Positions 26,455 to 34,959 of a stretch of DNA of 64,000 bases are shown here, piece by piece. Source of the stretch: Nocardiopsis_B sediminis. GTDB lineage: Bacteria > Actinomycetota > Actinomycetes > Streptosporangiales > Streptosporangiaceae. The notes beneath the pieces are model-generated. The model was not told where the DNA came from, did no database searches, and worked only from the letters and a program-made list of their open reading frames with translations. Location: NCBI RefSeq assembly GCF_042650565.1, contig NZ_JBHSBH010000001.1, forward strand, positions 72,487-136,486. The letters run 5' to 3'. Within the stretch, counting starts at the first letter, position 1. The number at the start of each line of letters is the position of its first letter. A program made the position numbers and the translations under genes.

Positions 26455-26492
26455 TTGCCGCGACGTGAAATCGGCGCATACTGTAGACAATC
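26455..26492 (+). promoter_or_regulatory. Promoter with overlapping GntR-type operator (formate dehydrogenase)
   Basis: TTGCCG (26455-26460), 16-bp spacer and CATACT (26477-26482), with the operator-like ATACTGTAGACAATC at 26478-26492. It has the same design as the sites at 25187 and 28797 and lies about 50 bp before the FDH start. Confidence 0.6.
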
Positions 26493-26540
26493 TCTATCAT
26501 CGATGACCACCGTGGCCACGACGACCCAAGCGAGGCCGAG

Positions 26541-28493
26541 ATGCGATCGGACCGCCAGCCCACCTCCTACGAACGGCTCTCCCACCCCCTCGTCCGCGAG
26601 CACGGCGAGCTGCGCCCGGCCTCCTGGGAGGAGGCCCTGGACCGCGCCGCCGCCGCCTTCACCGACAGCGTCGGCAAGCACGGCCCCAACGCCTTCGGCA
26701 TGCTCTCCTGCGCCCGGGCGACCAACGAGATGAACTTCGTCGCCCAGAAGTTCACCCGCGTCGTCATGGGCACCAACAACGTCGACTCCTGCAACCGCAC
26801 CTGCCACGCCCCCAGCGTCGCCGGGCTGTCGGCGGCCTTCGGGTCGGGCGGCGGCACGTCCTCCTACGCCGACGTCGAGGACACCGACCTCATCGTCGTG
26901 TGGGGCGGCAACCCCCGCTTCGCCCACCCGATCTTCTTCCAGCACGTGCTCAAGGGCGTGCACCGGGGCGCCCGCCTCTACGTGGTGGACCCCCGGCGGA
27001 CGTCGTCGGCGGAATGGGCCGACCGCTGGCTGGGGCTCAACGTGGGCACCGACATCCCGCTCGCCCACGCGATCGGCCGCGAGATCATCCACGCCGGGCT
27101 GGTCAACGAGACCTTCGTCCAGCGCGGCACCAGCGGTTTCGAGGAGTACCGCGAGCTGGTCGAGCCGTGGACCCTGGCCGCGGCCGAGGCCGAGACCGGG
27201 GTCCCGGCCGAGGCGATCCGCGAGCTGGCCCACGCCTACGCCCGCGCCGAGCGGGCGCAGCTGAGCTGGACGCTGGGCATCACCGAGCACCACAACGCCA
27301 CCGACAACGTCCGGGCGCTGATCAACCTCGCGCTGCTCACCGGGCACGTGGGCCGGGCGGGCTCGGGCCTGCAACCCCTGCGCGGCCAGAACAACGTGCA
27401 GGGCGGCGGCGACATGGGCGCCATCCCCGACCGGCTGGCCGGGTTCCAGGACATCCTCGACCCCGCGGTGCGCGCCCGGTTCGAGAAGGTGTGGGACACC
27501 GACATCCAGCCGCGCAAGGGCAAGACGCTCACCCAGATGTTCGAGGCGATGGACGAGGGCGAGCTGAAGGCGCTCTACGTCATCGGCGAGAACCCGGTGC
27601 AGTCGGAGCCCGAGACGCTCAAGACCACGCGCCGCCTCCAGTCGCTCGACCACCTGGTGGTGCAGGACATCTTCCTGACCCGCACCGCCGAGCTGGCCGA
27701 CGTCGTGCTCCCGGCGAGCGCGTCGTGGTGCGAGTCCGACGGCACCTTCACCAACAGCGAGCGGCGCGTGCAGCTCGTGCGCAAGGCGCTGGACCCGCCA
27801 CCGGGGGCCCGCGACGACATCCACATCATCTGCGACCTGGCCCAGCGGATGGGCCACCCGTGGCGCTACCCCTCGGCCGAGGAGGTCTGGGACGAGCTGC
27901 GCTCGCTGTCGCCCATCCACCGCGGCATGACCTATGCCCGGCTGGAGGAGCACCACGGCATCCAGTGGCCCTGCTACTCCGAGGACACGCTCGAGCCGGG
28001 CTACCTGCACGCCCGCCTGTGGTCGGCCGACCCCGAGGAGCGGGGGACCCCCGCTCCGTTCGGCCTGGTGGGGCACTCCCCGCCGGTCGACCTGCTCGAC
28101 GACGACTTCCCGTTCCGGCTCACCACGGGGCGCCGGCTCGACGACTACAACACCGGGGTGCAGACGAGCGGGTTCTCCTCGCCGCTGCGCCGGGGCGAGC
28201 TGCTCGACCTCTCGCCCGAGGACGCCGAGCGGCTGGGGGTGGCCGACGGTGAGACCGTGCGCGTCTCCTCGCGGCGCGGCTCGGTGCTGGTGCCGGTGTC
28301 GGTGACCCCGTCGATGCGGGCCGGGCTGGTGTTCATGACGTTCCACTTCCCCGACCAGGTCGACACCCAGCTGCTGACCCTGGACGCCACCGACCCCATC
28401 GCGGGGACGGCGGAGTACAAGGCGGCGGCGGTGCGGATCGAGAAGGTCGCCCAGCCCGCCGAGGGCGGTACACCCGTCCCGGCGGCGACCTAG
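26541..28493 (+). CDS. fdhF: Formate dehydrogenase catalytic subunit, lacking the N-terminal Fe-S domain
   Basis: 650 residues of a molybdopterin (Mo/W-bisPGD) oxidoreductase. The active-site Cys88-His89 pair lies in NVDSCNRTCHAPSVAGL, where formate dehydrogenases carry Cys or Sec followed by His. Later come VWGGNPRFAHP, LRGQNNVQGGGDMGAIPDR and the C-terminal dinucleotide-binding domain (FRLTTGRRLDDYNTGVQT). The usual first domain with CxxCxxxC for a [4Fe-4S] cluster is missing. The protein begins at RLSHPLVREHGELRPASWEEAL, the point that normally follows it. That domain is found at the end of the Fe-S subunit at 30855-31796. The enzyme would oxidise formate to CO2 and pass electrons to the NuoEF-like subunit and NAD. 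Confidence 0.9.
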   Translation: MRSDRQPTSYERLSHPLVREHGELRPASWEEALDRAAAAFTDSVGKHGPNAFGMLSCARATNEMNFVAQKFTRVVMGTNNVDSCNRTCHAPSVAGLSAAFGSGGGTSSYADVEDTDLIVVWGGNPRFAHPIFFQHVLKGVHRGARLYVVDPRRTSSAEWADRWLGLNVGTDIPLAHAIGREIIHAGLVNETFVQRGTSGFEEYRELVEPWTLAAAEAETGVPAEAIRELAHAYARAERAQLSWTLGITEHHNATDNVRALINLALLTGHVGRAGSGLQPLRGQNNVQGGGDMGAIPDRLAGFQDILDPAVRARFEKVWDTDIQPRKGKTLTQMFEAMDEGELKALYVIGENPVQSEPETLKTTRRLQSLDHLVVQDIFLTRTAELADVVLPASASWCESDGTFTNSERRVQLVRKALDPPPGARDDIHIICDLAQRMGHPWRYPSAEEVWDELRSLSPIHRGMTYARLEEHHGIQWPCYSEDTLEPGYLHARLWSADPEERGTPAPFGLVGHSPPVDLLDDDFPFRLTTGRRLDDYNTGVQTSGFSSPLRRGELLDLSPEDAERLGVADGETVRVSSRRGSVLVPVSVTPSMRAGLVFMTFHFPDQVDTQLLTLDATDPIAGTAEYKAAAVRIEKVAQPAEGGTPVPAAT

Positions 28494-28796
28494 CCGGCCC
28501 CCCTGCCTGTGCGGCCCGCCGTGCAACGCCCTCGGCACAGCGGGCCGACGAGCGAGCGGAGGCGGCGCCGCCACTGGCCGAAGGCCCACCCGCGGGGCCG
28601 TTGGAGCAGAGCGAGGAGGCGAGCGTGCCCCAGGGGGCGGCACGGCGGGCCGCAGCGGGGGTAGGCCGGTCCGCGGGGGAGCGGGCGCCTCGGCGTCCGC
28701 TCCCCCGCGCGGCCGCCGTGACCTGTGCCGACGGAGTCCGGCTCCGGCCGTGGTGCGCGTGACGCGCATCGCGGATGACCCGCCGGGTACAGGGTC
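28494..28796. other. Intergenic region between FDH subunits
   Basis: About 300 bp of GC-rich sequence with several short inverted repeats and no convincing ORF (frames are Arg/Gly/Pro-rich, without ribosome sites). It precedes a second promoter. Part of it may act as a terminator or attenuator for the fdhF transcript. Confidence 0.45.
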
Positions 28797-28842
28797 TTGC
28801 CGAGAGATCGAACGCGGAGCATACTGTAGCCCGTATACAAAG
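28797..28842 (+). promoter_or_regulatory. Promoter with GntR-type operator (NuoEF-like gene)
   Basis: TTGCCG (28797-28802), 17-bp spacer and CATACT (28820-28825), followed by the operator-like ATACTGTA (28821-28828) and GTATACAAAG (28833-28842). It lies 30 bp before the GTG start at 28873 and repeats the design of the fdhF promoter. Confidence 0.6.
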
Positions 28843-28872
28843 TCCTGTGATCTGGCTTACACGGAATTCGAG

Positions 28873-30858
28873 GTGACCGGGCACGTGGATCTGCACTTCC
28901 TGGACGCTCCGCCGACCGACACCGAGCGGGCCGCCGTGGACGCCGTCCTCGGCGCCCCGGAATCGGGGTGGGACGGCGGCGAGCGCCAGGCATCCGACCT
29001 CCGCTTCGCCCAGGGCGGCCACGCCGCACGCGGGCGCCGCGACCTGCTGCTGCCCGCACTGCACGCCGTCAACGACCGCGTCGGCTGGATCAGCCGCGAA
29101 GCCCTGGACTACATCTGCCGCCGGCTGACCCTGCCGCCCGCCGAAGCCTACGGGGTCGCCTCCTTCTACGCGATGTTCGCCCTGGAGCGCCGCCCCAAGC
29201 GGGTGGTGCACGTGTGCACCGACATCGCCTGCGCCGGCGCCGGATCCGACCGCCTGTGCGCGGCGATGACCGAGCGGGCCGGCGCCCCCGGCTCCGCCGA
29301 CGGCGATGCCGACCTGGTCTGGCACGAGAGCCCCTGCCTGGGGCTGTGCGAGCGCGCACCCGCCGCCCTGGCCATCGAGGCCGGCGACCCGCCCGCCTAC
29401 GCCGTCGCGGCCCCCGCCGAGGCGTCCGACCTGGTCGGCGACGCCCCCACCGGCGCCGCGGCCCCCGGTGGCGACGGCGCCGCACCCGTCGCCACCCCTT
29501 CCTCCAACGGCCACCGCCGCCCGCGCACCACCACCTTCTCCCCCGCCCCGCTGCCCGGCCCCTCCCCCGAGCCCGAACCCGGCGCGGCCGTCCCCCAGTC
29601 GGGCGACCCCGGGCTGCTCCTGCTGCGCCGGGTGGGCGTGGTCGACCCCGAGAGCCTCGACGACTACCGCTCCCACGGCGGCTACGCCGCGCTGCGCGAG
29701 GCGCTGCGCCTGGGCCCCTCCGGGGTCATCCGCGAGGTCAGCGACTCCGGCCTGGTCGGGCGCGGCGGCGCCGCCTTCCCCACCGGCCGCAAATGGGACG
29801 CCACCGCCCGGCGCCCCGAGACCCCCCGCTACATCGTCTGCAACGCCGACGAGAGCGAGCCCGGAACCTTCAAGGACCGCGTGCTCATGGAGGGCGACCC
29901 GTTCTCCGTCATCGAGGCGATGACCATCGCGGGCTACGCCAACGGCGCCGCCACCGGCTACCTCTACATCCGCGGGGAGTACCCGCGGGCGCTGTCGCGC
30001 CTGGAGAACGCCATCGCCCGCGCCCGCGACCGCGGTCTGCTCGGCACCGACATCCTCGGCTCGGGGTTCGACTTCGACATCGAGATCCGGCGCGGCGCCG
30101 GCGCCTACATCTGCGGCGAGGAGACCGCGATCTTCAACTCGATCGAGGGCCGGCGCGGCGAGCCCCGCAGCAAGCCGCCCTTCCCCGTCGAGCGCGGGCT
30201 CTTCAACCGCCCCACCGCGATCAACAACGTGGAGACCCTGGTCAACGTGTTGCCGATCGTGCTCATGGGCGGGCCCGCCTACGCGCGCATCGGCACCGGG
30301 CGCTCCACCGGCCCCAAGCTGTTCTGCGTCTCGGGCTCGGTGCGCCGCCCCGGGGTCTATGAGGTGCCGTTCGGGGCCACCCTGCGCGAGCTGCTCACCC
30401 TGGCCGGCGGTGCCGGGCCCGCCCCGCTGCGCGCGGTCCTGCTGGGCGGGGCCGCCGGCGGGTTCGTCCGCGCCGACGAGCTCGACATCCCGCTCACCTT
30501 CGAGGGGGCCCGCGAGGCGGGGGCCACCCTGGGCTCGGGCGTGGTGCTGGTCCTGGACGACACGGTCGACCTGGCGGCCATCCTGGTGCGCATCGCCGCG
30601 TTCTTCCGCGACGAGTCGTGCGGGCAGTGCGTTCCCTGCCGGGTCGGCACGGTCCGCCAGGAGGAGGCGTTGCAGCGCCTGTCCCTGGGCACCGGGCCGC
30701 GCCGGACCGACCTCGCGCTGCTGCGCGAGGTGGGGGCGGCGATGCGCGACGCCTCGATCTGCGGCCTGGGCCAGACGGCGTGGAACGCCGTGGAGTCGGC
30801 CATCGACCGCCTGGGCGTCTTCGGCGCCGAGGAAACGACGTTGAAGGAGGTCAGGTGA
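28873..30858 (+). CDS. NuoE-NuoF fusion diaphorase subunit of formate dehydrogenase
   Basis: 661 residues. The N-terminal thioredoxin-like NuoE domain carries a [2Fe-2S] site (VHVCTDIACAGAG ... WHESPCLGLCERAP). A Pro/Ala-rich linker (~residues 195-240) leads to the NuoF domain: FMN/NADH motif GRGGAAFPTGRKW, CNADESEPGTFKDR, GAGAYICGEETA, and the [4Fe-4S] Cys set ESCGQCVPCR plus SICGLGQ. It would pass electrons from formate to NAD+. GTG 28873 is chosen because it lies downstream of the operator; an upstream GTG at 28750 would put the promoter inside the gene. The stop overlaps the next start (GTGA). Confidence 0.9.
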   Translation: MTGHVDLHFLDAPPTDTERAAVDAVLGAPESGWDGGERQASDLRFAQGGHAARGRRDLLLPALHAVNDRVGWISREALDYICRRLTLPPAEAYGVASFYAMFALERRPKRVVHVCTDIACAGAGSDRLCAAMTERAGAPGSADGDADLVWHESPCLGLCERAPAALAIEAGDPPAYAVAAPAEASDLVGDAPTGAAAPGGDGAAPVATPSSNGHRRPRTTTFSPAPLPGPSPEPEPGAAVPQSGDPGLLLLRRVGVVDPESLDDYRSHGGYAALREALRLGPSGVIREVSDSGLVGRGGAAFPTGRKWDATARRPETPRYIVCNADESEPGTFKDRVLMEGDPFSVIEAMTIAGYANGAATGYLYIRGEYPRALSRLENAIARARDRGLLGTDILGSGFDFDIEIRRGAGAYICGEETAIFNSIEGRRGEPRSKPPFPVERGLFNRPTAINNVETLVNVLPIVLMGGPAYARIGTGRSTGPKLFCVSGSVRRPGVYEVPFGATLRELLTLAGGAGPAPLRAVLLGGAAGGFVRADELDIPLTFEGAREAGATLGSGVVLVLDDTVDLAAILVRIAAFFRDESCGQCVPCRVGTVRQEEALQRLSLGTGPRRTDLALLREVGAAMRDASICGLGQTAWNAVESAIDRLGVFGAEETTLKEVR

Positions 30859-31796
30859 GTACCCCCGTATCCCTGGACGCACCGCGGCGGCTGGTCGACG
30901 TCACCGTCGACGGCCGCGAGGTGCGGGTGCCCGAGGGCGCCACCATCCTCGACGCCTGCACCGCGGTGGGCACCGATGTGCCGACCCTGTGCTACGGCGA
31001 CACCCTGACACCGAAGAACGCCTGCCGGGTGTGCGTGGTGGAGGTCGAGGGCGCCCGCACCCTCGCCCCGGCCTGCTCGCGCGCCGTGGAGCCGGGGATG
31101 TCGGTGGCCACCGACTCCGAGCGGGTCCGCCACAGCCGCAAGATGGTGCTCGAGCTCCTGGGCTCGTCGGTCGACCTGTCCACGACCCCCGATGTGCCGG
31201 AGTGGATGGAGCGCTACGAGGCCCGCCCCGAGCGCTTCGGCCCCCGGGCCGAGCCGGCCCCGCTGGGCGAGCGCGATGCCCGCCACGCCGGCGAGCACCA
31301 CGCGGGCGACGGCAGCGTCGCGGCCACGGTGGAGCAGCCGGCGAAGGTCGACAACGACCTCTACGTGCGCGACTACGGCAAGTGCATCATGTGCTACAAG
31401 TGCGTGGACGCCTGTGGCGAGCAGTGGCAGAACACGTTCGCGATCGGCATCGCCGGGCGCGGGTTCGACGCCCGGGTCTCCACCGAGCACGACGTCGCCC
31501 TGCCCGACTCCGCGTGCGTCTACTGCGGCAACTGCATCGAGGTGTGCCCCACGGGGGCGCTGTCGTTCGCCACCGAGTTCGACATGCGCAACGAAGGCAC
31601 CTGGGACGAAGGGCGCCAGACGCAGACCACCACCGTGTGCACCTACTGCGGGGTGGGCTGCAACGTCACCCTGCACGTCCAGGACAACGAGATCGTCAAG
31701 GTCTCCTCGCCCCACGACAACCCGGTGACCCACGGCAACCTGTGCATCAAGGGGCGCTTCGGCTTCCAGCACGTCCAGCAGCGCCGCCACGACTGA
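30855..31796 (+). CDS. Fe-S subunit carrying the detached N-terminal domain of the FDH catalytic chain
   Basis: 313 residues. Order: [2Fe-2S] ferredoxin domain (CYGDTLTPKNACRVCVVEVEG and a later Cys); His/Cys-linker region; two [4Fe-4S] ferredoxin motifs (GKCIMCYKCVDACGE and CVYCGNCIEVCPTG); finally a molybdopterin-oxidoreductase Fe4S4 domain (TVCTYCGVGCNVTLHV ... GNLCIKGRFGF). The last is the CxxCxxxC...C domain missing from the catalytic subunit encoded at 26541. In the common one-chain FdhA these parts and the catalytic part follow each other directly. AAGGAGG lies before GTG 30855, inside the NuoEF stop overlap, so translation is coupled. Confidence 0.9.
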   Translation: MSTPVSLDAPRRLVDVTVDGREVRVPEGATILDACTAVGTDVPTLCYGDTLTPKNACRVCVVEVEGARTLAPACSRAVEPGMSVATDSERVRHSRKMVLELLGSSVDLSTTPDVPEWMERYEARPERFGPRAEPAPLGERDARHAGEHHAGDGSVAATVEQPAKVDNDLYVRDYGKCIMCYKCVDACGEQWQNTFAIGIAGRGFDARVSTEHDVALPDSACVYCGNCIEVCPTGALSFATEFDMRNEGTWDEGRQTQTTTVCTYCGVGCNVTLHVQDNEIVKVSSPHDNPVTHGNLCIKGRFGFQHVQQRRHD

Positions 31797-31850
31797 TTCC
31801 GAGCTGAGTGGGAAATACGGAAAGGCACCGAACCAGAGGGCCGCTGAGGC

Positions 31851-31870
31851 GCCCGGCCGCACGGCCGGGC
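31851..31870 (+). terminator. Hairpin between the Fe-S subunit gene and fdhD
   Basis: Nine-bp perfect stem (GCCCGGCCG with its complement) and a 2-base loop in the 104-bp gap. It may be a partial terminator or a processing site, since fdhD probably belongs to the same transcript. Confidence 0.4.
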
Positions 31871-31900
31871 CCCTGCGTGGCCGGAAAGGCATAGGGGATC

Positions 31901-32761
31901 ATGGGACGCGTCACGGTCCGCGAGAAGGTCCTCCGCATCCGCGGCGGCACCGTCGGCAGCCGCGTCGACACCCTCGTGGTGGAGGAGCCGCTGGAGATCC
32001 GGCTCAACGGCAAGGCGCTCACCGTCACCATGCGCACTCCCGGCCACGACTTCGACCTCGCTGCGGGGTTCCTGGTCAGCGAGGGCGTGATCTCCTCTGC
32101 CGCCGACATCGCCGCCATCCGCTACTGCGCCGGCGCCACCGCCGACGGCTCCAACACCTACAACGTGCTGGATGTGAGCCTGGCGCCCGGTGTCGCGGTC
32201 CCCGACATGACCCTGGAACGCAACTTCTACACGACCTCCTCCTGCGGGTTGTGCGGCAAGGCCAGCCTGGAGGCGGTCACCACGATCGCCCCCTGGACGG
32301 TGGCCGAGGACCCGGTGCGCTTCGACGTCGCGACGCTGGCGGCCATGCCCGACCGCCTGCGCGACGCCCAGCGGGTCTTCGACCGCACCGGCGGCCTGCA
32401 CGCCGCCGGGCTGTTCACGCCCGAGGGGGAACTGCTCGCGGTGCGCGAGGACGTGGGACGCCACAACGCGGTCGACAAGCTCGTGGGGTGGGCGGTGCGC
32501 GAGGACCGGCTGCCGCTGCGCGAGCACGCCCTGATGGTGTCGGGGCGCGCCTCCTTCGAGCTGGCGCAGAAGGCGCTGATGGCGGGCCTGCCCATGCTCG
32601 CCGCGGTGTCGGCGCCGTCCTCGCTGGCGGTGGACCTGGCGGCCGATTCCGGCCTGACCCTGGTCGGTTTCCTCCGCGGCACTTCGATGAACGTCTACGC
32701 CGGCCGGCACCGGATCACCCTGGAGAAGGCGTCTCCGACGCCGATGGCGGCCCCAGGGTGA
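31901..32761 (+). CDS. fdhD: FdhD sulfurtransferase for formate dehydrogenase cofactor
   Basis: 286 residues. The characteristic CxxC of FdhD lies in YTTSSCGLCGKASLEA. The family's other landmarks are present: VEEPLEIRLNG near the start, TPGHDFDLAAGFLVSEG, VREDVGRHNAVDKLVGW and the C-terminal SRASFE-like VSGRASFELAQKALMAG. FdhD moves sulfur from an IscS-type desulfurase to the Mo-bisPGD cofactor, which is essential for FDH activity. This supports a real Mo/W formate dehydrogenase upstream. AGGGGATC lies just before ATG 31901. Confidence 0.95.
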   Translation: MGRVTVREKVLRIRGGTVGSRVDTLVVEEPLEIRLNGKALTVTMRTPGHDFDLAAGFLVSEGVISSAADIAAIRYCAGATADGSNTYNVLDVSLAPGVAVPDMTLERNFYTTSSCGLCGKASLEAVTTIAPWTVAEDPVRFDVATLAAMPDRLRDAQRVFDRTGGLHAAGLFTPEGELLAVREDVGRHNAVDKLVGWAVREDRLPLREHALMVSGRASFELAQKALMAGLPMLAAVSAPSSLAVDLAADSGLTLVGFLRGTSMNVYAGRHRITLEKASPTPMAAPG

Positions 32762-32845
32762 ATCCGCCGGCCGGGACGGTAGGCGCGAGACCGGCCGGCG
32801 TGATCCAGCCCCCTGCGCCGGCCGGTCCCGACACTTCGCCCGCGG

Positions 32846-33595
32846 TCAGACCTGCTTCTCGCCGCCGTCGACGTACAGGTTGGCGCCGAGGATGAAGCGG
32901 CTCTGCCCGGAGGCGAGGAAGGCGACCGCGTCGGCGACCTCTTCGGCACGCCCGGCCCTGCCCAGCGGGACCTGCGCGGCGAAGCGCGCCTTGGCGGCGG
33001 GCAGGTCCTCCGCGCTCACCATGCCTTCGAGCGCGGGGGTGTCGATGGTGCCCGGCGAGATCGCGTTGACCCGGACGTTGCGGTCCTTGAGCTCATTGGC
33101 CCAGGTGCGGGTGTAGGACCGGATCGCCGCCTTGGAGGCCGCATAGGTGCCGAACGCCTCGGCACCGTCGTCGGCGCGGACCGAGGAGTTCAGGATCACC
33201 GATGCGCCGTCGTTGAGCAGGGGCAGCGCCTTCTGCACGGTGAACAGGGTGCCGCGCACGTTGGCGCCGAAGGTCTCGTCGACGTGCTGCTCGGTGGTCT
33301 GCTCCAGCGTCGCGAACGAGGCGCTCGCCGCGTTGGCGAAGAGCACGTCCAGCCCGCGGCCGCGGGCGCGGACCGCGTCGTAGAGGCGGTCCAGGTCGGC
33401 CAGGTCGGAGATGTCGCCCACCACGGCGGTGGCCGTGGCCGGGCCGATGGTCTCCACGGCCGCGTCCAGTGCGGCCTTGCGCCGGCCGGTGATGAACACG
33501 TGGGCCCCTTCGGCCGCCAGCCGGACGGCGGTTGCCAGGCCGATCCCGGAGCTGCCTCCGGTGATGACGGCGGTCTTGCCTTCGAGCTGTCCCAT
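32846..33595 (-). CDS. Short-chain dehydrogenase/reductase
   Basis: 249 residues of a classical SDR: cofactor loop TGGSSGIG near residue 13-20, NAA motif (LFANAAS), catalytic Ser in NSSVRADDG and YxxxK in YAASKAAI, and a C-terminal SPGTIDTP. An Arg pair (TGRRKAALD) after the second strand suggests NADP(H). It is divergent from a TetR gene with two similar operator sites between, so it is probably the main target of that repressor. Relatives reduce quinones or other carbonyls; the substrate is not predicted. ATG 33595 begins the conserved GQLEGKTAVITGG. Confidence 0.9.
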   Translation of the reverse strand: MGQLEGKTAVITGGSSGIGLATAVRLAAEGAHVFITGRRKAALDAAVETIGPATATAVVGDISDLADLDRLYDAVRARGRGLDVLFANAASASFATLEQTTEQHVDETFGANVRGTLFTVQKALPLLNDGASVILNSSVRADDGAEAFGTYAASKAAIRSYTRTWANELKDRNVRVNAISPGTIDTPALEGMVSAEDLPAAKARFAAQVPLGRAGRAEEVADAVAFLASGQSRFILGANLYVDGGEKQV

Positions 33596-33612
33596 GTGCA
33601 CGATCCATTTCT

Positions 33613-33662
33613 GTACTGATCGGTACTTAAATTGACCGTAGCACATCTACACCGATCGGTAC
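33613..33662. promoter_or_regulatory. Two TetR-type operator sites between SDR and tetR
   Basis: GTACTGATCGGTAC (33613-33626) and ACACCGATCGGTAC (33649-33662) share the palindromic core (T/C)GATCGGTAC. They are 36 bp apart in the divergent promoter region, consistent with binding by the adjacent TetR protein at each gene. Confidence 0.65.
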
Positions 33663-33683
33663 GGAAGAGGTAGGATCGGTGGC

Positions 33684-34292
33684 ATGGATACGGGGCAGAA
33701 GGCGGCGATCGGCCGGCCGAGGGGTTTCGACACCGACGAGGCCCTCGAACGCGCCATGCGGGTCTTCTGGGAACAGGGCTACGACGGCGCCAGCCTCACC
33801 GACCTGACCACGGCCATGGGCATCACCCGGACCAGCATGTACGCGGCCTTCGGCAACAAGGAGGAGCTGTTCCGCAAGGCCCTGGAGCGGTACACCGAAG
33901 GCCCCGCCTCGTATGCGTCCCGGGCCCTGAAAGAGCCGACCGCCCGGCAGGTGGCCGCCGCGTTCCTGCGCGGTTCCGTCCGCACCACCACACGCCCGGG
34001 CGATCCCGCCGGGTGCCTGGGCGTCCAAGGCTCCCTGGCCGCCGGCGACCCGGGACGCTGTGCCCGCGACGCCCTGATCGCCTGGCGCAACGAGGCCGTT
34101 TCGGTCCTCCGCGACCGGTTCCGGCAGGCCGTCGGCGAAGGGGACCTGCCCCCCGGCACCGATCCCGGAGCCCTCGCCCGCTACGTCATGGCCGTGGCGA
34201 ACGGCATCGCGGTCCAGGCCGCCAGCGGCGCCACGCGTGACGAGCTCCAGCAGGTGGCCGACATGGCCATGCAGGGCTGGCCGCCGTCCTGA
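33684..34292 (+). CDS. TetR-family repressor of the SDR gene
   Basis: 202 residues. The HTH lies at ~30-60 (GASLTDLTTAMGITRTSMYAAFGNKEELFRKAL). The helical C-terminal domain has the pattern GCLGVQGSLAAGDPGRCARDAL found in AcuR/YcdC-like TetR proteins that control SDR and reductase genes. Operators lie immediately upstream. It likely senses an electrophile or the SDR substrate. Confidence 0.88.
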   Translation: MDTGQKAAIGRPRGFDTDEALERAMRVFWEQGYDGASLTDLTTAMGITRTSMYAAFGNKEELFRKALERYTEGPASYASRALKEPTARQVAAAFLRGSVRTTTRPGDPAGCLGVQGSLAAGDPGRCARDALIAWRNEAVSVLRDRFRQAVGEGDLPPGTDPGALARYVMAVANGIAVQAASGATRDELQQVADMAMQGWPPS

Positions 34293-34332
34293 CGGCCCGG
34301 CCCTGCGCACGCCGGCACGCCATGGGCGGGTA

Positions 34333-34908
34333 TCAGCGCTTCTTCGCGGCCTTCATCGCCTTCTTCGTGGCGCGGACTTCGGCGAGGGTCGCGTCGTCGA
34401 CGACGTCGGCGATGGAGCGCCGGGAGCCCTCCTCGCCGTAGTCGCCCGCAGCCGCGCGCCAGCCCTCGGCCTCCAGGCCGAGCTGCTTGCCGAGCAGGGC
34501 GAGGAAGATGCGGGCCTTCTGGTCGCCGTAGCCGGGCAGCGCCTTGAGCCGGCGCAGGATCTCGGGGCCGTCGGGGGCGCCGTCGGTCCACAGCCGCTCG
34601 GCGACCCCGTCGTAGTGCTCGTTGATGTAGGCGCACAGTGCCTGGATGCGCTTGGCCATCGACCCCGGGTAGCGGTGCACCGCGGGCGGCTCGGCGCAGA
34701 TCGCGGCGAACGCGTCGGGGTCGATGGCGGCGATGTGGCGGGGGTCGAGCCCGTCGTCGAGCCGGTCGGCCACCTTCTTGGGCCCGGCGAAGGCGGCCTC
34801 CATCGCGATCTGCTGGTCCAGGAGCATCCCGATGAGCAGCGCCAGGGGCTCGGCCGCCAGCAGCTCATCGGCCCCGGCCTCCCCGGCCAGGTGCAGCGTG
34901 GTCGTCAT
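34333..34908 (-). CDS. HhH-GPD-family protein (DNA-glycosylase fold)
   Basis: 191 residues. A helix-hairpin-helix region (EILRRLKALPGYGDQKARIFLALLGKQ, ~118-145) sits in an otherwise helical HhH-GPD fold, beginning LLIGMLLDQQIAMEAAFAGPKKVADRL. It matches an uncharacterised actinobacterial HhH-GPD group of about this length. The catalytic Lys/Asp of typical base-excision glycosylases is not obvious, and the tail is Lys-rich (ATKKAMKAAKKR). DNA binding is likely, enzyme activity unproven. Single gene. Confidence 0.82.
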   Translation of the reverse strand: MTTTLHLAGEAGADELLAAEPLALLIGMLLDQQIAMEAAFAGPKKVADRLDDGLDPRHIAAIDPDAFAAICAEPPAVHRYPGSMAKRIQALCAYINEHYDGVAERLWTDGAPDGPEILRRLKALPGYGDQKARIFLALLGKQLGLEAEGWRAAAGDYGEEGSRRSIADVVDDATLAEVRATKKAMKAAKKR

Positions 34909-34959
34909 CCCCCCATCCTCCCAAGCCCGCGCCCGCCCCGCCGGCGCCGACCCGCCGCC

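Noticed and set aside
28490..29059. Minus-strand open frame of 189 codons across the FDH intergenic region
   Set aside because: Arg/Gly/Pro-rich noise overlapping the promoter/operator and the start of the NuoEF-like gene, without a ribosome site.
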